Of a stretch of DNA of 64,000 bases, positions 34,971 to 45,940 are shown piece by piece. The DNA is from Gnetum montanum (lineage: Eukaryota; Streptophyta; Gnetopsida; Gnetales; Gnetaceae): contig MNCI01001988.1 in assembly GCA_015680685.1 (NCBI GenBank), positions 62,001-126,000 of the forward strand, written 5' to 3'. How positions within the stretch are numbered: the stretch's first letter is position 1; every line of letters starts with the position of its first letter. The notes beneath the pieces were generated by a model. That model saw nothing but the letters and a program-made list of their open reading frames with translations, made no database searches and was not told the DNA's origin. A program made the position numbers and the translations under genes.

Positions 34971-37056
34971 ACTTATGCTGATCATTTGAAGCCCTCGGTT
35001 CCTTTTTAAGTTTTTTTGTTGTTGTTTTTACACATTTTTGTTTTACAAATTTCTTTAACTTTTCTTGTTTTTTTTTTGCAACATAGTTCATACTTCTTTG
35101 TTTATTTGTGTGTTTATTTATTTTTATTTTTATTTTGTTTTGTTAAGTTTGTCACTTAATACGTGCTCTGATGGTGGTATGAACTGTATTCCATTGATTG
35201 CTAATGTTTGGATTTTACCTTTAAGTTATGATGTTGATACTAAGGTATGGTTCTTTTGATATAGTAGGCAATGAGTCCACTTCATCCATACATTCATAAA
35301 ATTCTATGGTCTCTCTTGGCTTGGAACTGTACAGTCCCTTTTTCAATAATAAGAACTATCAATGAATTGGTGACTGGGCATTTCTCAAACTAAGGAAGGA
35401 CTCAAGGATTGAAAAGGGTGTGACTTCAAGGGGATTTGATGCACTTGTGTTGGCCATTCTCTTGGGTGCTTGAATGTTTTCTTCTTGAGTTTTCTTACTG
35501 TTCTGACGTTGCCACATTATTGGGAAGCTNNNNNNNNNNNNNNNNNNNNNNNNNNNNNNNNNNNNNNNNNNNNNNNNNNNNNNNNNNNNNNNNNNNNNNN
35601 NNNNNNNNNNNNNNNNNNNNNNNNNNNNNNNNNNNNNNNNNNNNNNNNNNNNNNNNNNNNNNNNNNNNNNNNNNNNNNNNNNNNNNNNNNNNNNNNNNNN
35701 NNNNNNNNNNNNNNNNNNNNNNNNNNNNNNNNNNNNNNNNNNNNNNNNNNNNNNNNNNNNNNNNNNNNNNNNNNNNNNNNNNNNNNNNNNNNNNNNNNNN
35801 NNNNNNNNNNNNNNNNNNNNNNNNNNNNNNNNNNNNNNNNNNNNNNNNNNNNNNNNNNNNNNNNNNNNNNNNNNNNNNNNNNNNNNNNNNNNNNNNNNNN
35901 NNNNNNNNNNNNNNNNNNNNNNNNNNNNNNNNNNNNNNNNNNNNNNNNNNNNNNNNNNNNNNNNNNNNNNNNNNNNNNNNNNNNNNNNNNNNNNNNNNNN
36001 NNNNNNNNNNNNNNNNNNNNNNNNNNNNNNNNNNNNNNNNNNNNNNNNNNNNNNNNNNNNNNNNNNNNNNNNNNNNNNNNNNNNNNNNNNNNNNNNNNNN
36101 NNNNNNNNNNNNCATTCTCCTCTTTCCATCCTTCATTCTCTATTTATCACCTCATTGCCAGTTGTATCAATAGTCCATATTTTGGTGGATGCATTGTTTT
36201 CTTTTTGGTAAACTCTCATGGTTAAGATTTTAACTCTTGCTTCCAAATGACATTTCTAGAGCCTACAGACTCTTTGACTGTGGGTTTGTCAGGGCATTAA
36301 GGGCATGAGCCTGCTTTGGGGAGGACCCACTGGCATTCCTATTTGGTGCACTAGTTAAATTATTTCCCTTAACATTTTTCGCAATCAACTCTATTTTATT
36401 CATCTCCATCTTGACATCCATTTCATTGACGTTACAGTTGTCTCTTTTTCTACATCTTCCTTATTCCTTTTCTTTTCCATTCTATCGCTACCGGAGATTC
36501 ACTCTTAGTCATGGGGGTCCTGACCCAATTTTTTTGATTTTCTCCTAGCCCTTGCACCTTTAGTAGTCACCGATATTATATCTCCAGAATCCACAATCAG
36601 CCATACCACAACTCAGCCAATGGATCTTTCACCGAAGCAAGGTATCAACTGCATTGTGATTCATTTACCCTTGCTAATATAAGATTGTGTTGTGTGTGCA
36701 AATGACAATCATACAACAACAAATTGGATTTGGAGGGAACACTTGGAATGGATCGGTGCTGAAGCAGTTATGCAAGGAACAAGATTGATGGCACGCTTAT
36801 GAATGGAAAACGAAAGGTGCAATCTTGGCGTTGGCAGCAACAAACTTCTTTCTTTCTCTCTCTCTCTCTTAGCTGCCAAATAAGGCTGGATGTCAAATGT
36901 ACAAAGTGTTCACTCTTATTATCATGAATACTAGTTTTTTCATGTTCTGTAATGATGATCCATTCACATGTCATCCCATTCACCATTAGTTCCATTCAAG
37001 TCAATAATCCCATACCTTCCCAATATTTTGTAAGAAACTCGAGGATGAGTTTTTAT
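34971..37056. other. Element C spacer and 3' untranslated sequence, with gap
   Basis: 34971-35529 aligns with the A and B spacer (GAGTCCACTTCATCCA near 35273). 35530-36112 is n. 36301-36340 carries GGGGAGGACCCACTGGCATT. 36400-37056 is T-rich and lacks ORF3, but its last 70 bases (AATAATCCCATACCTTCC at 37004) match the sequence before A's polypurine tract. A CT microsatellite is at 36854-36870. Confidence 0.65.
35530..36112. other. Assembly gap (583 n)
   Basis: Run of n within element C. Any frame spanning it is meaningless. Confidence 0.99.
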
Positions 37057-37071
37057 TCAATCATGGGGGTA
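37057..37071 (+). promoter_or_regulatory. 3' polypurine tract, element C
   Basis: TCAATCATGGGGGTA directly before the LTR start TGATGGG. Confidence 0.75.
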
Positions 37072-37795
37072 TGATGGGATGTGATATCGCATGGGCCATG
37101 ATATCATGTACAGGATATCGAAGCTCGCCGCCAGTTCTATAAATAAGAGGTAGCTCTTCCTTGTTTTTCCATCTAGATCTAGACCTTAGCAAAACTCTTG
37201 CCATTTTTCCATTCCAGAGTTAGAATAATTTTCATGTGCCCACAGTAGGAGTCCGAAAGTGAATGGATCTTTATTTGAGCAATTATGTACTTGAGCACAC
37301 AATTGTGTATAATAATAAAGATGAACTTTTGGATAAACCTTGCAGTATATGGACTAAGCTAAATAGGAATTTAATTATTGTTAATTGTTTAAATGCTTTC
37401 TTAAGGACTTAATCTCTCTCAATCCTCAACTCTCATAGTTAAGTGCATTTAGTATGACCGCTTCGAGCACGTGCATTACGCTTGGTAATCCCAGTAATGA
37501 ATAGCGTTTGGTAATCCTAGTAGTGTTGCATTGGTTTAGGGTGTGAAACGGCAAGTGGGAATGGATATTGATGCTAGGGTAATTAAGGCTTAGTCAGTTA
37601 AAGTTAGTTACTTAGTCTCTTCATCCTTTCCTCTCTTAGCATAGGTGATAAAAACATAAAAGATATAAAAATCACATGCCTCAAGCTTACTTAACCATAC
37701 AACCATGAAAAATACAAGTAAGCTTTGGAAGAAAATGATTGATTAACCTTAGGTGTTTCATAAGGTGTGTAGGCACTTAGTGTATGGAGCTCGAC
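37072..37795 (+). repeat. 3' LTR of element C, truncated at a single n
   Basis: It matches the 5' LTR except at the start of U3, where it has three GATATC motifs (GTGATATCGC, ATGATATCAT, AGGATATCGA) in a different arrangement. TATAAATA at 37138-37145, AATAAA at 37314-37319. Differences elsewhere are mainly C/T and G/A changes. It breaks off at 37796, where about 63 bases of the 5' LTR have no counterpart. Confidence 0.85.
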
Positions 37796-37796
37796 N

Positions 37797-39030
37797 GCCT
37801 ATGTTAGAATATTATTTTCTTATGAATTTTAGAAATTAAAATTACTTGTATTTTCTTTTTAATTTTAGTTTTTCCCAATTGAATATCCTTTTTGCCAAAT
37901 CTTTCCATATCCTTGTGAACATAAATACCTAGCAACATTTCCATTAGAAATTATACAATTGCATTACCAATATTTGGGAGATAGAACCATAACAAAAGAC
38001 CTTGCCAATTCGGAGATGAGTTAGATTTAGATTTGCATTGTCATCCAAGATAGATAGAAGACCATAGACTATTTAGAGAGAGATATATAAACGATGTTTG
38101 TGATTACTTGATGAAATCCTACAGTTGTTTTTATTAAAATTTAAATGAATTTGATTTGGTTACTTTTATGATTTTTGGCATGTTTAGATATTTAGAACTA
38201 ACTTTTTGATGTTACTACCCTTATGCATGACTATCCAACTACTTGATGTTTGATCCCAAAATCCATAAGGGAGTATTTATAGTTTTTTTTCTTTATTCAA
38301 TCTTCAGATTAATTTTTCTTATTTTTTATGGTTTCTAGGTGACTCATTTAGTTGTGAGGAAGATGAGATGAACGGAAAAGCTAATGTTTAGAATAATTCA
38401 TTTTATGTATTCTTAAATCTCGATTTAATTTGTGAGTTGTGTTTTTCTTCTAAGTTGTAATGTCTAATTTGTATTTGGTCTTATGTATTGCCTATTTTAA
38501 TTTTCTATGAGAATTTGCATTTTTCTATCCTTGTTGTAGGCATAACTTTGTTAGGAATATTAATTAGTGTAGCATTGGATATTTTATTTAAATATTTTTA
38601 TTATGTTAAAGCTCAATGCTCTTTTTAATGTTATTATCATTCTAATTTTTTTATCATTATTCTGCTATTTTTTGATATCTTACTATTGTCATTTTTCACT
38701 TGGGCATTAGGGTATTAAATTATTTTTTAATTAGTGGATAGGTTAGGTTTCATAGGCATGGGACTATTGTTGATATTTTTAATTAGTAGAAAAGTGATGT
38801 TTTTACCTTATATAAGACTTCCTTATTCTTATGAATGGAATAACAATAAGTGCTTCTGGGAAGAATTGGTTAAGCAATAAAGCAAGGATGCTACTGTTGT
38901 AATTGAGAGTAGAGTAAAGTATTAGCTAGACTTGAGAGAATAGAACATTCTAAATAACCAGAAGCATGTAAGAAGAGGAGTATATATATATATATGTAGA
39001 GTGCATGATTCATTCTATAGCATTTTGACA
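37797..39030. other. Unassigned AT-rich sequence after the join
   Basis: No domain recognised. A TA microsatellite is at about 38982-38996. T-rich runs are common. Confidence 0.4.
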
Positions 39031-39039
39031 AGTTAAGGA

Positions 39040-39720
39040 TTACAAGGATGATGAAATTGCAAGTGCACTAATGAAATATTCACTTATTGAGAAAGAAAAA
39101 GAAGATTGGGAGACAATGCTTCAAACATAGGTCAACACATGTGATAAGATTAAGAAGGATTTTTAGAACTTTGTATGGATAGTGGAAGAATACAAGGCAT
39201 ATATTAGGGCTAAATTATAACTACTAGATCAAGGAAAAGGATAACATGCTTAGCCCATGGATATAGTTGAAGTAGTTACAATGATAAAGGACAAGTATTA
39301 ACAGGAATTTAAGGAACATAAGAATAAAAATTTTCAAGTCATGTAAGAAATGAAAAATCTTTGTAACACAAACTAGGAAGTTGTGGGAAAGCATCAGGCA
39401 CTGCAAGTAAAAATCTAGAAAGGAAAGAAATGTGTACATGTAACAAATTAATTAGCTAAAGAATATTGTTTAAAGTTAAATTCTAAAGAAGGTAAAGTTG
39501 TTGCATATTAAGAAGAAGTTGCACAATTACAAAAAGAGATGGATCTATTGAAGGATTTCATGCATCAACCATAACTAGAAGTCTAATCAATTCTTATGAT
39601 AGAGCCACTGACTAATATTATTATTATTGATGTTGTCCAATACATTAGTAAACACCATTTTTCCCCTCCACACACATATACTATTCATCTTGTAGAAGTT
39701 CAATCCTAAGTTATTGAATC
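39040..39720 (+). pseudogene. Coiled-coil reading frame of unknown family (decayed)
   Basis: The plus strand reads DDEIASALMKYSLIEKEKED near 39048, then NTCDKIKKDFQNFVWIVEEY, KDKYQQEFKEHKNKNFQVM, NQLAKEYCLKLNSKEGKVVA and EEVAQLQKEMDLLKDFMHQP, one frame with several TAG codons at likely Gln positions. The composition is that of a long coiled coil, like the C-terminal two thirds of ORF3 in A and B, but I could not align it confidently with them. It may be the tail of another ORF3-type gene or a host gene fragment. Confidence 0.4.
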
Positions 39721-39729
39721 ATACCATGT

Positions 39730-40980
39730 ATCATGGTTCTTTCTTATTGTTGAAATTAAGTCCACTCTATCCATTCCTCATATTGGTACTTCATAATGTA
39801 CTGGTTACTTGAAGATTAATAAAATTGTAGTTCTTTTGTTTATTATGTACTTACTACCATTTGTTGTTTCTATGAACTTGTGAGTATAGGAGAGTTATTT
39901 TATTAATTCTTATGAATGTATAATTCTTTGTGATTGGCCATCATAAAGTTTTGTACACTCATAAATGTTTACTTCCACTAATTAACTTCAAATGAAACAA
40001 GAAACAAAGTTATGAAACTAATGTTTGAATGGAAGTATTGAACTATATGAGTAAAAAATGTACAATCATTAGTTTGTTAATTATTTTAGACTATTCATGG
40101 TTATTCTTTAGTAATTTGTAATAAGAAGGTATGATTCATAACTTGAGAACCATTACAAACTTTCAATGAAATATTATGAACCAACATCCAAGTTATGAAT
40201 GTGAGAGAGAAAAGAATAATAACTGAGGAAGAATCAATGGATCACTAAATGGAGAGTACTAAAGTAGAAAATATACCATGATGTATAGAAATAAAAAAGC
40301 TAAAGTAATTAGTAACTCAAATATATGAAGTAGACATTACAAAACAAAGAGTTCATAATGAGCACCCAAGCAGCACAACCAAAAGGTTAAAGAAGTGACT
40401 TGAAGTTAAGAAGTGAGTGGTACAGGAGATAAGTGTAATTATTATAGCACTAAATATTGTTTCCTAAAGATGAAGAAAATATCCAAGTTGTACAATACAT
40501 AGCTTAGTTTAGTTTCTTAAATAAGAAGAGAATGTCATATGGAAGGTTATAGTGGTCAAGAAAGAAAAATAATTATAAAGAAGTTTTTCATAAAGCTTAG
40601 TGAATCAAGATAGTGACTCATAAATACAAAATAAGCTAGGTTTGTAATGAACTAGTTAAGTACAATGCAAGTTCAAAAATGACTGTAGTGAATGTTAAAA
40701 AATATGATTAAAAGGAAGGATATATATATTTAAGAATTATGAATTTATTAAGATGATACAATATATGCCAATTTTCTTATGGAATAAAATCCTTTGCTAA
40801 TTAGAGTTGTTTAACAGATGTAAAATCAAACTATAAGATTATTGATTTTTGCAAAATTATATGATTTAGTGGTTTGCACAAAACTATAGTTGTGCTTGCA
40901 TAAAATTGACCTTCCTTTGGAATTGCTTGTAGAAACTCAAAGATTGTATGTGGAAGTAATTATTAAAATTAAATACAATA
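39730..40980. other. AT-rich sequence before the LINE fragment
   Basis: No recognisable coding or repeat unit. It might be degraded 5' LINE sequence, but no endonuclease motif was found. Confidence 0.35.
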
Positions 40981-40989
40981 ATTGAAAAA

Positions 40990-41956
40990 AAAATCTCAAT
41001 TCCAAAGGAAAATTAGAGTTAAGCAAGACTGTCCATTTTCTCTAGCTCTCTTTGGTTGATAAAATGTAGGAATGGTTATGCATGAGGCAAGATAATCATG
41101 TGATTAAAATTGGATCCCAAGTAGTGAGTCTTCTTTTTGTATGCAGATGATATTTCCTTAATATCCACTACTATAAAAGATATATAAAATATGTTGTAAA
41201 TTTTAGAAAATTTTTGTTGTTGATACAGTATATGAGTAAATGTGGATAAAACCAAATTGATGAATTAGGGTATAAGAGATACTTACTATAATTGTCATTG
41301 TGGAGGTATTAATGTTTAATTATTAGATTCTTTTAAATATTTGGATGTTATTTATAGGACCAATTACATGTGAGAAAAGTGCATCAAAGAAAGAATAACA
41401 TGAGGTTTCAAGACTTTGTATTATTTCAAAATAAAGTGCAATAATTTAGGACTTTGGACTTGGACATTGATATAAAATTTTCAAACTATTATCTATCCTA
41501 CTATGTTGTATGGATTTTCTATTTGAGGACTTGGACTCAGTACTAAACTTTATAAAGATATTGAAAGAGTACAAAAAGCTTTTCTTCTTAATGAGTTAAG
41601 GGTGAAGATGCAAATAGCTTACTTAATGTTATTAGGTGAATGTGATTTATAATATTTAGAAGAAAAATTCTTGTGCTACTTCATTACATACATACATAAA
41701 TTGCATATCTCAAGGCATGAAAATTTTTTTAAAGTAGTTCTTGAGGATTCATAAGACCATAGTTGGTATTTTTATAGAATGTGATGAAACAACTCTTGGG
41801 AGTAAGTATAGCTATATCCTAAATATATATGCAAGATAGTCAAGTAGAAGGCTTTAACATAGTTATGATCTAATGTAGAAGGAAAGAAATAATTTTATGT
41901 ACATCACATTAGATGTAATAAACTAGATATTGAAGCTCACTTTCTCTTAGCTATTT
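40990..41956 (+). pseudogene. LINE (L1-type) reverse transcriptase fragment
   Basis: RVKQDCPFSLALF from 41015 corresponds to the L1 motif GVRQGCPLSPLLF. FLYADDISLISTTIKDI contains the catalytic YADD at 41140-41151, followed by VNVDKTKLMN. Further on, LYKDIERVQKAFLLNELRVK near 41550-41610 corresponds to the C-terminal region after RT. There is at least one frameshift between the first two motifs and many stops. No 3' A-tail is seen; the 3' side is cut by the LTR of F at 41957. The domain would copy LINE RNA at a nicked target; inactive. Confidence 0.75.
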
Positions 41957-43474
41957 TGCGACTGAAAAAATTGATCACTGGAAAATTAATAGATTTGGTG
42001 TAGCAACCTTAACCTAAAATCCCTAGGGCCTCCAAAAAATGAGATTCAGGGTGCCCTAGATCGTTTGGCAGATCACCTAGGGACTTATGAAATGAAAAAA
42101 GAGATAAATAGTATGATTGCAGATCAAAGTAGTATAAATGCACTAAGAATAAATGAAAAATTTAATTCAAACACAAACACAAACTGTTAACTTTATTTTA
42201 CAAAAAATAAAATAATGGAGAGTTAAGAGATCATGTACAAAGTATGCCTAAGAGGACAACAAGGGGGTTCACTTGAGTCTGGGTTTAGGGTTCGTTGAAG
42301 CCAATGTGTTCAACTCCATGATCAGGATGTCTTACCACTCTTAATGCTATTGAACCTCCTTTTCTGCTACTTCTAGATCTGCAATGTTGGTTATTGTTGG
42401 AAGTTGATAAGTGTGAAGAATCCAAGCTGATCAAGTGCTCTATGTTGGGGGTTGGAGATCCCATGAGTGCGACATGGAGCTTGAAAACTCACAAATCTCA
42501 AGAGGGGTTATAGGGTCACAAGGCCAAAGTGGTTCCACACTAGGAATACACAAGGAGTAGGGTTTATGCAAAGGTTTGAAAGTACTCTTGGATGTGCTAG
42601 AGTATGGAACTATTGCTTGGAAAATGTATGTATGCTCAATGTATTCAAGTGCCAAAAGAGTGAAACTTATAAATGATGTTTGAGTATTGTTTTTATAGGT
42701 TTTAGGCCATGAATGGTGTTGCAAAATGACTGTAATTTGGCTACAATTTGGTTGTAGAATGGCTACAAATTGGCCATAATTTTACTATAAATTTTTATCT
42801 CATACAAGTAAGATGGGTGTCCAAATCTAGGGGGTTACTATATATAGTAAGTGCTTTCCAATGACCATTCCATTTACTATAAATAGTAATGAGGAAACAC
42901 CTCCCACACTAGAGAAAGTTATTTCATGTTGAGCCTTCTACCATCCTTGCTGAAGTGGCTAGCTAATGTTGGAGTGCATGGAGTGTTGAAATCTAGCTTT
43001 TATGGCTTCCATACTAGGGCCATGCATTTTCCATGGTGGGGGTGGAGCCTCTAGGTTGGGGGAAAACTTCCATGGTGAGGGGGGAAAGGTTTCCAAGTTG
43101 TGTATGTAGTCTCCAGCCTTGGGGGTGGGGAGTTTCCATGCTATGGGAAAAGTCCCCACCCTTACACATTGGGGGTAGGTGAGATTTATTCCTTGCAAGT
43201 GTTTCCAGCATAGAAAAATGTATACCCCCCCAATAAAACACATCAAATTATCATTTTTGGCATTCCAATAGGTAATTTTGACCCCCAAGCCTAAATATAG
43301 ATACTAGATGACTTTTTTCACTTGGGGAATGAGGCTTTGACCATTTATAAGGCATTTTTCAATCCCAAAAGTATAGAATATGTGAGATTGCCTCTCGTTG
43401 ATTACAATCTTCACATTTACGATAAATTTTTGCCTTGGGTTTCATTGGGTGAAAGCTACATGATAAAAATTTGC
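41957..43474 (-). repeat. 3' LTR of element F (about 1.52 kb)
   Basis: Plus-strand left end TGCGACTGAAA, homologous to the E LTR left end TGTGACTGAAG. Minus-strand TATA box at 42691-42697. U3 carries several TTCCATG-type short inverted motifs between 42920 and 43150. The right edge is set by the polypurine tract and loss of similarity to E. Confidence 0.7.
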
Positions 43475-43499
43475 CTCTTTGTGGAGGTTCCTCTTTGTT
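43475..43499 (-). promoter_or_regulatory. Polypurine tract of element F
   Basis: The minus strand contains CAAAGAGGAACCTCCACAAA. Element D has CAAAGAGGAGCC at the same place. Confidence 0.6.
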
Positions 43500-43625
43500 G
43501 GTATTTAGAGGATTGACTCGAGAGGCACTGACAAAGAATACAAAACACCACTACATAGTATGATGCTACAATGCATATAGGCCACATGAGATGATAAAGA
43601 AAAGCTATCCAAGTCACTAAAGTCA

Positions 43626-43680
43626 CTAGTTTAAGGCCATGATAGGTCATGGTAATAGTTTAAGGCCTTGGTAGGTTGTT
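43626..43680 (+). repeat. TAGTTTA hairpin minisatellite, element F 3' region
   Basis: Two units. The first is CTAGTTTAAGG then CCATGA-TAGG-TCATGG at 43637-43652, a perfect 6-bp stem. The second, TAGTTTAAGGCCTTGGTAGG, is partly decayed. Related to units in D and at the window end. Confidence 0.7.
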
Positions 43681-43709
43681 GAAAGAAAGCTTGGCTGTCA
43701 ATGATTGTT

Positions 43710-44990
43710 GGCTACATGTAGTATGGCTTTAGATATGAATGATTGACTAGATTTTCTAGCTCATTCCCATCCATGTCAGCTATCTTAAATGCAACATTCT
43801 AGTAGGCTCTAGTCATAAGGAAAGATCCTTTCTATTTTGTTGAGCATTTATCTGCATGCTCAAGAATGGTTTTGAGGACCAGGTCATCCTCCTTGATCTT
43901 ATGCATTGTCAAGTTATGGTGATGCTACTACTTTTTCCTCTCTTGATAGTGTTTGATGTGAGCAAGTGCTTGCATACATTGCTCCTCCATCAAGTCTAGG
44001 GTTGCTATCCATAACTCATTATACTCATTGTTGATGAAGTTGGTCAAGGCTACTCAAAGCGATGGCACTTGTAATTTAAGGGGTAAAACAACTTTAGAAC
44101 CATAAACTAAGCTATAAGGGATCATACCAATTGTCGTGCGATAGGTTGTTTTGTATGCCCATAGTGCATAGACAAGTCACTCATGCCATTTTTGCTTGCT
44201 ATTCTTGAGCATATTCTTGACCAAGTTGATGATGAACTTATTTCTTGCTTCCACTTGTCCATTGTCTTTAGGGTAATAAGATGACAAGAAAGAATGCTTA
44301 ATGCCTAGGTCATGATAGAAATATTTTGCTTCTTGGCTACTAAATTATGATCTATTATCCATAACTATGGCCCTGCATATGCCAAAATGGGCTATAACGT
44401 TATCTAGGATGAATTTGTAGGCTTGCTAAGATGTAGTCTTTCTTTGGAGAATAGCCTCAACCCACTTGGTAAAGTATTCAGTTGTGGTGATGATGAAGCT
44501 ATGCCTTGCAAAAGACTTAGGCATTATGGATCCAATGATATCTAACCCCCATTGTTGGAATGACCATTTTATTTAAGTTGGTATGAAACTTAGTTCATGG
44601 TAGATGTATGAGGCTGCTATACTGTTGACATGTGTCATAATGCTTAACCTTTTGCAAGAAATTATTTTCCATAAGGATTCAATAGTAGCCTAATCATCTA
44701 ATTGTAGTGGCCATAGCTCTCAGTCTTACATGTCCTCCACAAACACCCTCATGAGCTTTCTTTAGGACCATTTTGGCTTCAATTTTACCTAAGCACTTTA
44801 GGAGTATACCATCCTAGGATCGTCAACATAATGTGTTATTATCTATGATGACATATAGCTTCAATCGCTTGCCTACAATGTCCTTTTGAGTAGTAGTCAA
44901 GCCTTGGGAGGATTTGCCATGATAAGGTAAAATTTAATATTGTCATACCACTCCTTGATAGGAGCAGTATGAACAACAACCACAAATGTA
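43710..44990 (-). pseudogene. Element F integrase (decayed)
   Basis: It begins with the pre-integrase segment (EWYDNIKFYL near 44960). Zinc-binding histidines sit in HEGVCGGHVRL near 44745. The core contains PKDNGQVEA (44249-44273 on the plus strand), with the catalytic Asp of DNG and the Glu following, then NLVKNMLKNSKQKWHE. It ends with DGNELENLVNHSYLKPYY near 43720, the usual Tat integrase end. Interrupted by TAG, TGA and some frame breaks. The closeness of this start to RT shows that RNase H is missing. Confidence 0.75.
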
Positions 44991-45019
44991 TCCTTAGTGC
45001 TCTATGTAATGGGATATGT

Positions 45020-45940
45020 CCTTAACCTTATCAGGATCAACATGTATCCTTGCTTCAGACACTACAAAGCCAAGAATCTTATCGGTTTTAACACCAAAGG
45101 CACATTTCTTGGGGTTGAGCCTAAGCTCATACTTGAGGAATCATTTAAGCACAAGGTCTAGGTCATTAGCATGGTGACTAGCCACTTTGGACTTAACGAC
45201 TATGTCATCTACATTATTGTTAAGCAAACCTAGCATGTAATCGTTGAAGATATAGGTCATGGCTCTATGGTATGTTGCTCCTACATTCCTAAGACCAAAG
45301 GGAATCATTGTATAACAAAAGGTACTCCAAGGGGTTATGAAGGTCATGCTAAGTTGGTGCTCTGGGTTAATCCTAATCTAGTTATATCCTGAGAATTCAT
45401 CCATGAAGAATAACAAGGCATGTCCGACTGTAGTATCAATAAGTTAATCAATACTACATAAAGGGAAGTCATCCTTAATAGTCACTTTATTTAGGTCTCA
45501 GAAATAGATGCAGATATGGATATTCCCATTTTTCTTAGGGACTACCACTATGTTGAACACCCATTCAGCGTAGTCAACAACCGTAATAAAACTAGGTTAG
45601 TAGAGCTTTGAGGTCTCATCATGAACTACCAAGCCCAAATTAGGTCTAATATTGCATACTTTCTACTTAACCAATCTAATGCTAGGATCAAGTATGATGT
45701 TGTGCTAGAATAAGCATGGGTTTAGGCTTGGCATGTCTTCATATGACTAGGCAAAGATCTTACTATTAACTTGTAGGACCTTGGTGATGTCTTGAGCCTA
45801 TTGAGGTTCTAATGATAAAAATAGTTTAAAGGTTTTCTCCTCACCACTATGTGTTGTGATAGGAACCTCAACTAGAGAGTCTTTGGTTATGTTTCCTACC
45901 TCTAAGTTAAGGGTTTTGACTATTTTTTAGGTCATTCTTG
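45020..45940 (-). pseudogene. Element F reverse transcriptase (decayed)
   Basis: Minus strand: VEVPITTHSGEEKTFKLFLS near 45860 (linker before RT), SFITVVDYAEWVFNIVVVPK near 45590, FSGYNQIRINPEHQ near 45380, then an open segment 45347-45141 with FITPWSTFCYTMIPFGLRNV and NVDDIVVKSK (YVDD reads NVDD; codons at 45204-45212). It then has LRLNPKKCAFGV and the frame stops resembling RT near 45020. The remaining thumb and the RNase H domain are absent. Confidence 0.8.

Larger units (their letters stand above)
30683..37795 (+). mobile_element. Element C: non-autonomous Athila-like element with two LTRs
   Basis: 5' LTR, primer-binding site, gag, protease, then directly the post-integrase spacer, an n gap, short 3' sequence, polypurine tract and a 3' LTR. 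RT, RNase H, integrase and ORF3, present in A and B, are absent; the n run of 583 bases is too short to hold them. The 3' LTR stops about 60 bases early at a single n (37796). Confidence 0.85.
41957..45940 (-). mobile_element. Element F: Tat-like gypsy, 3' half with pol
   Basis: On the minus strand: RT (about 45940 to 45020), integrase (44990 to about 43710), 3' noncoding region with hairpin repeats, polypurine tract, 3' LTR. Gag and protease are absent; a hairpin array adjoins RT on the right. The LTR left edge interrupts the LINE fragment. Confidence 0.75.

Noticed and set aside
35359-36225. Long frames crossing 35530-36112 and 55958-56575
   Set aside because: They exist only because runs of n contain no stop codons.
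36840-36875. The CT-rich run as a polypurine tract on the minus strand
   Set aside because: It is a simple microsatellite; the real tract with the LTR start is at 37057-37071.
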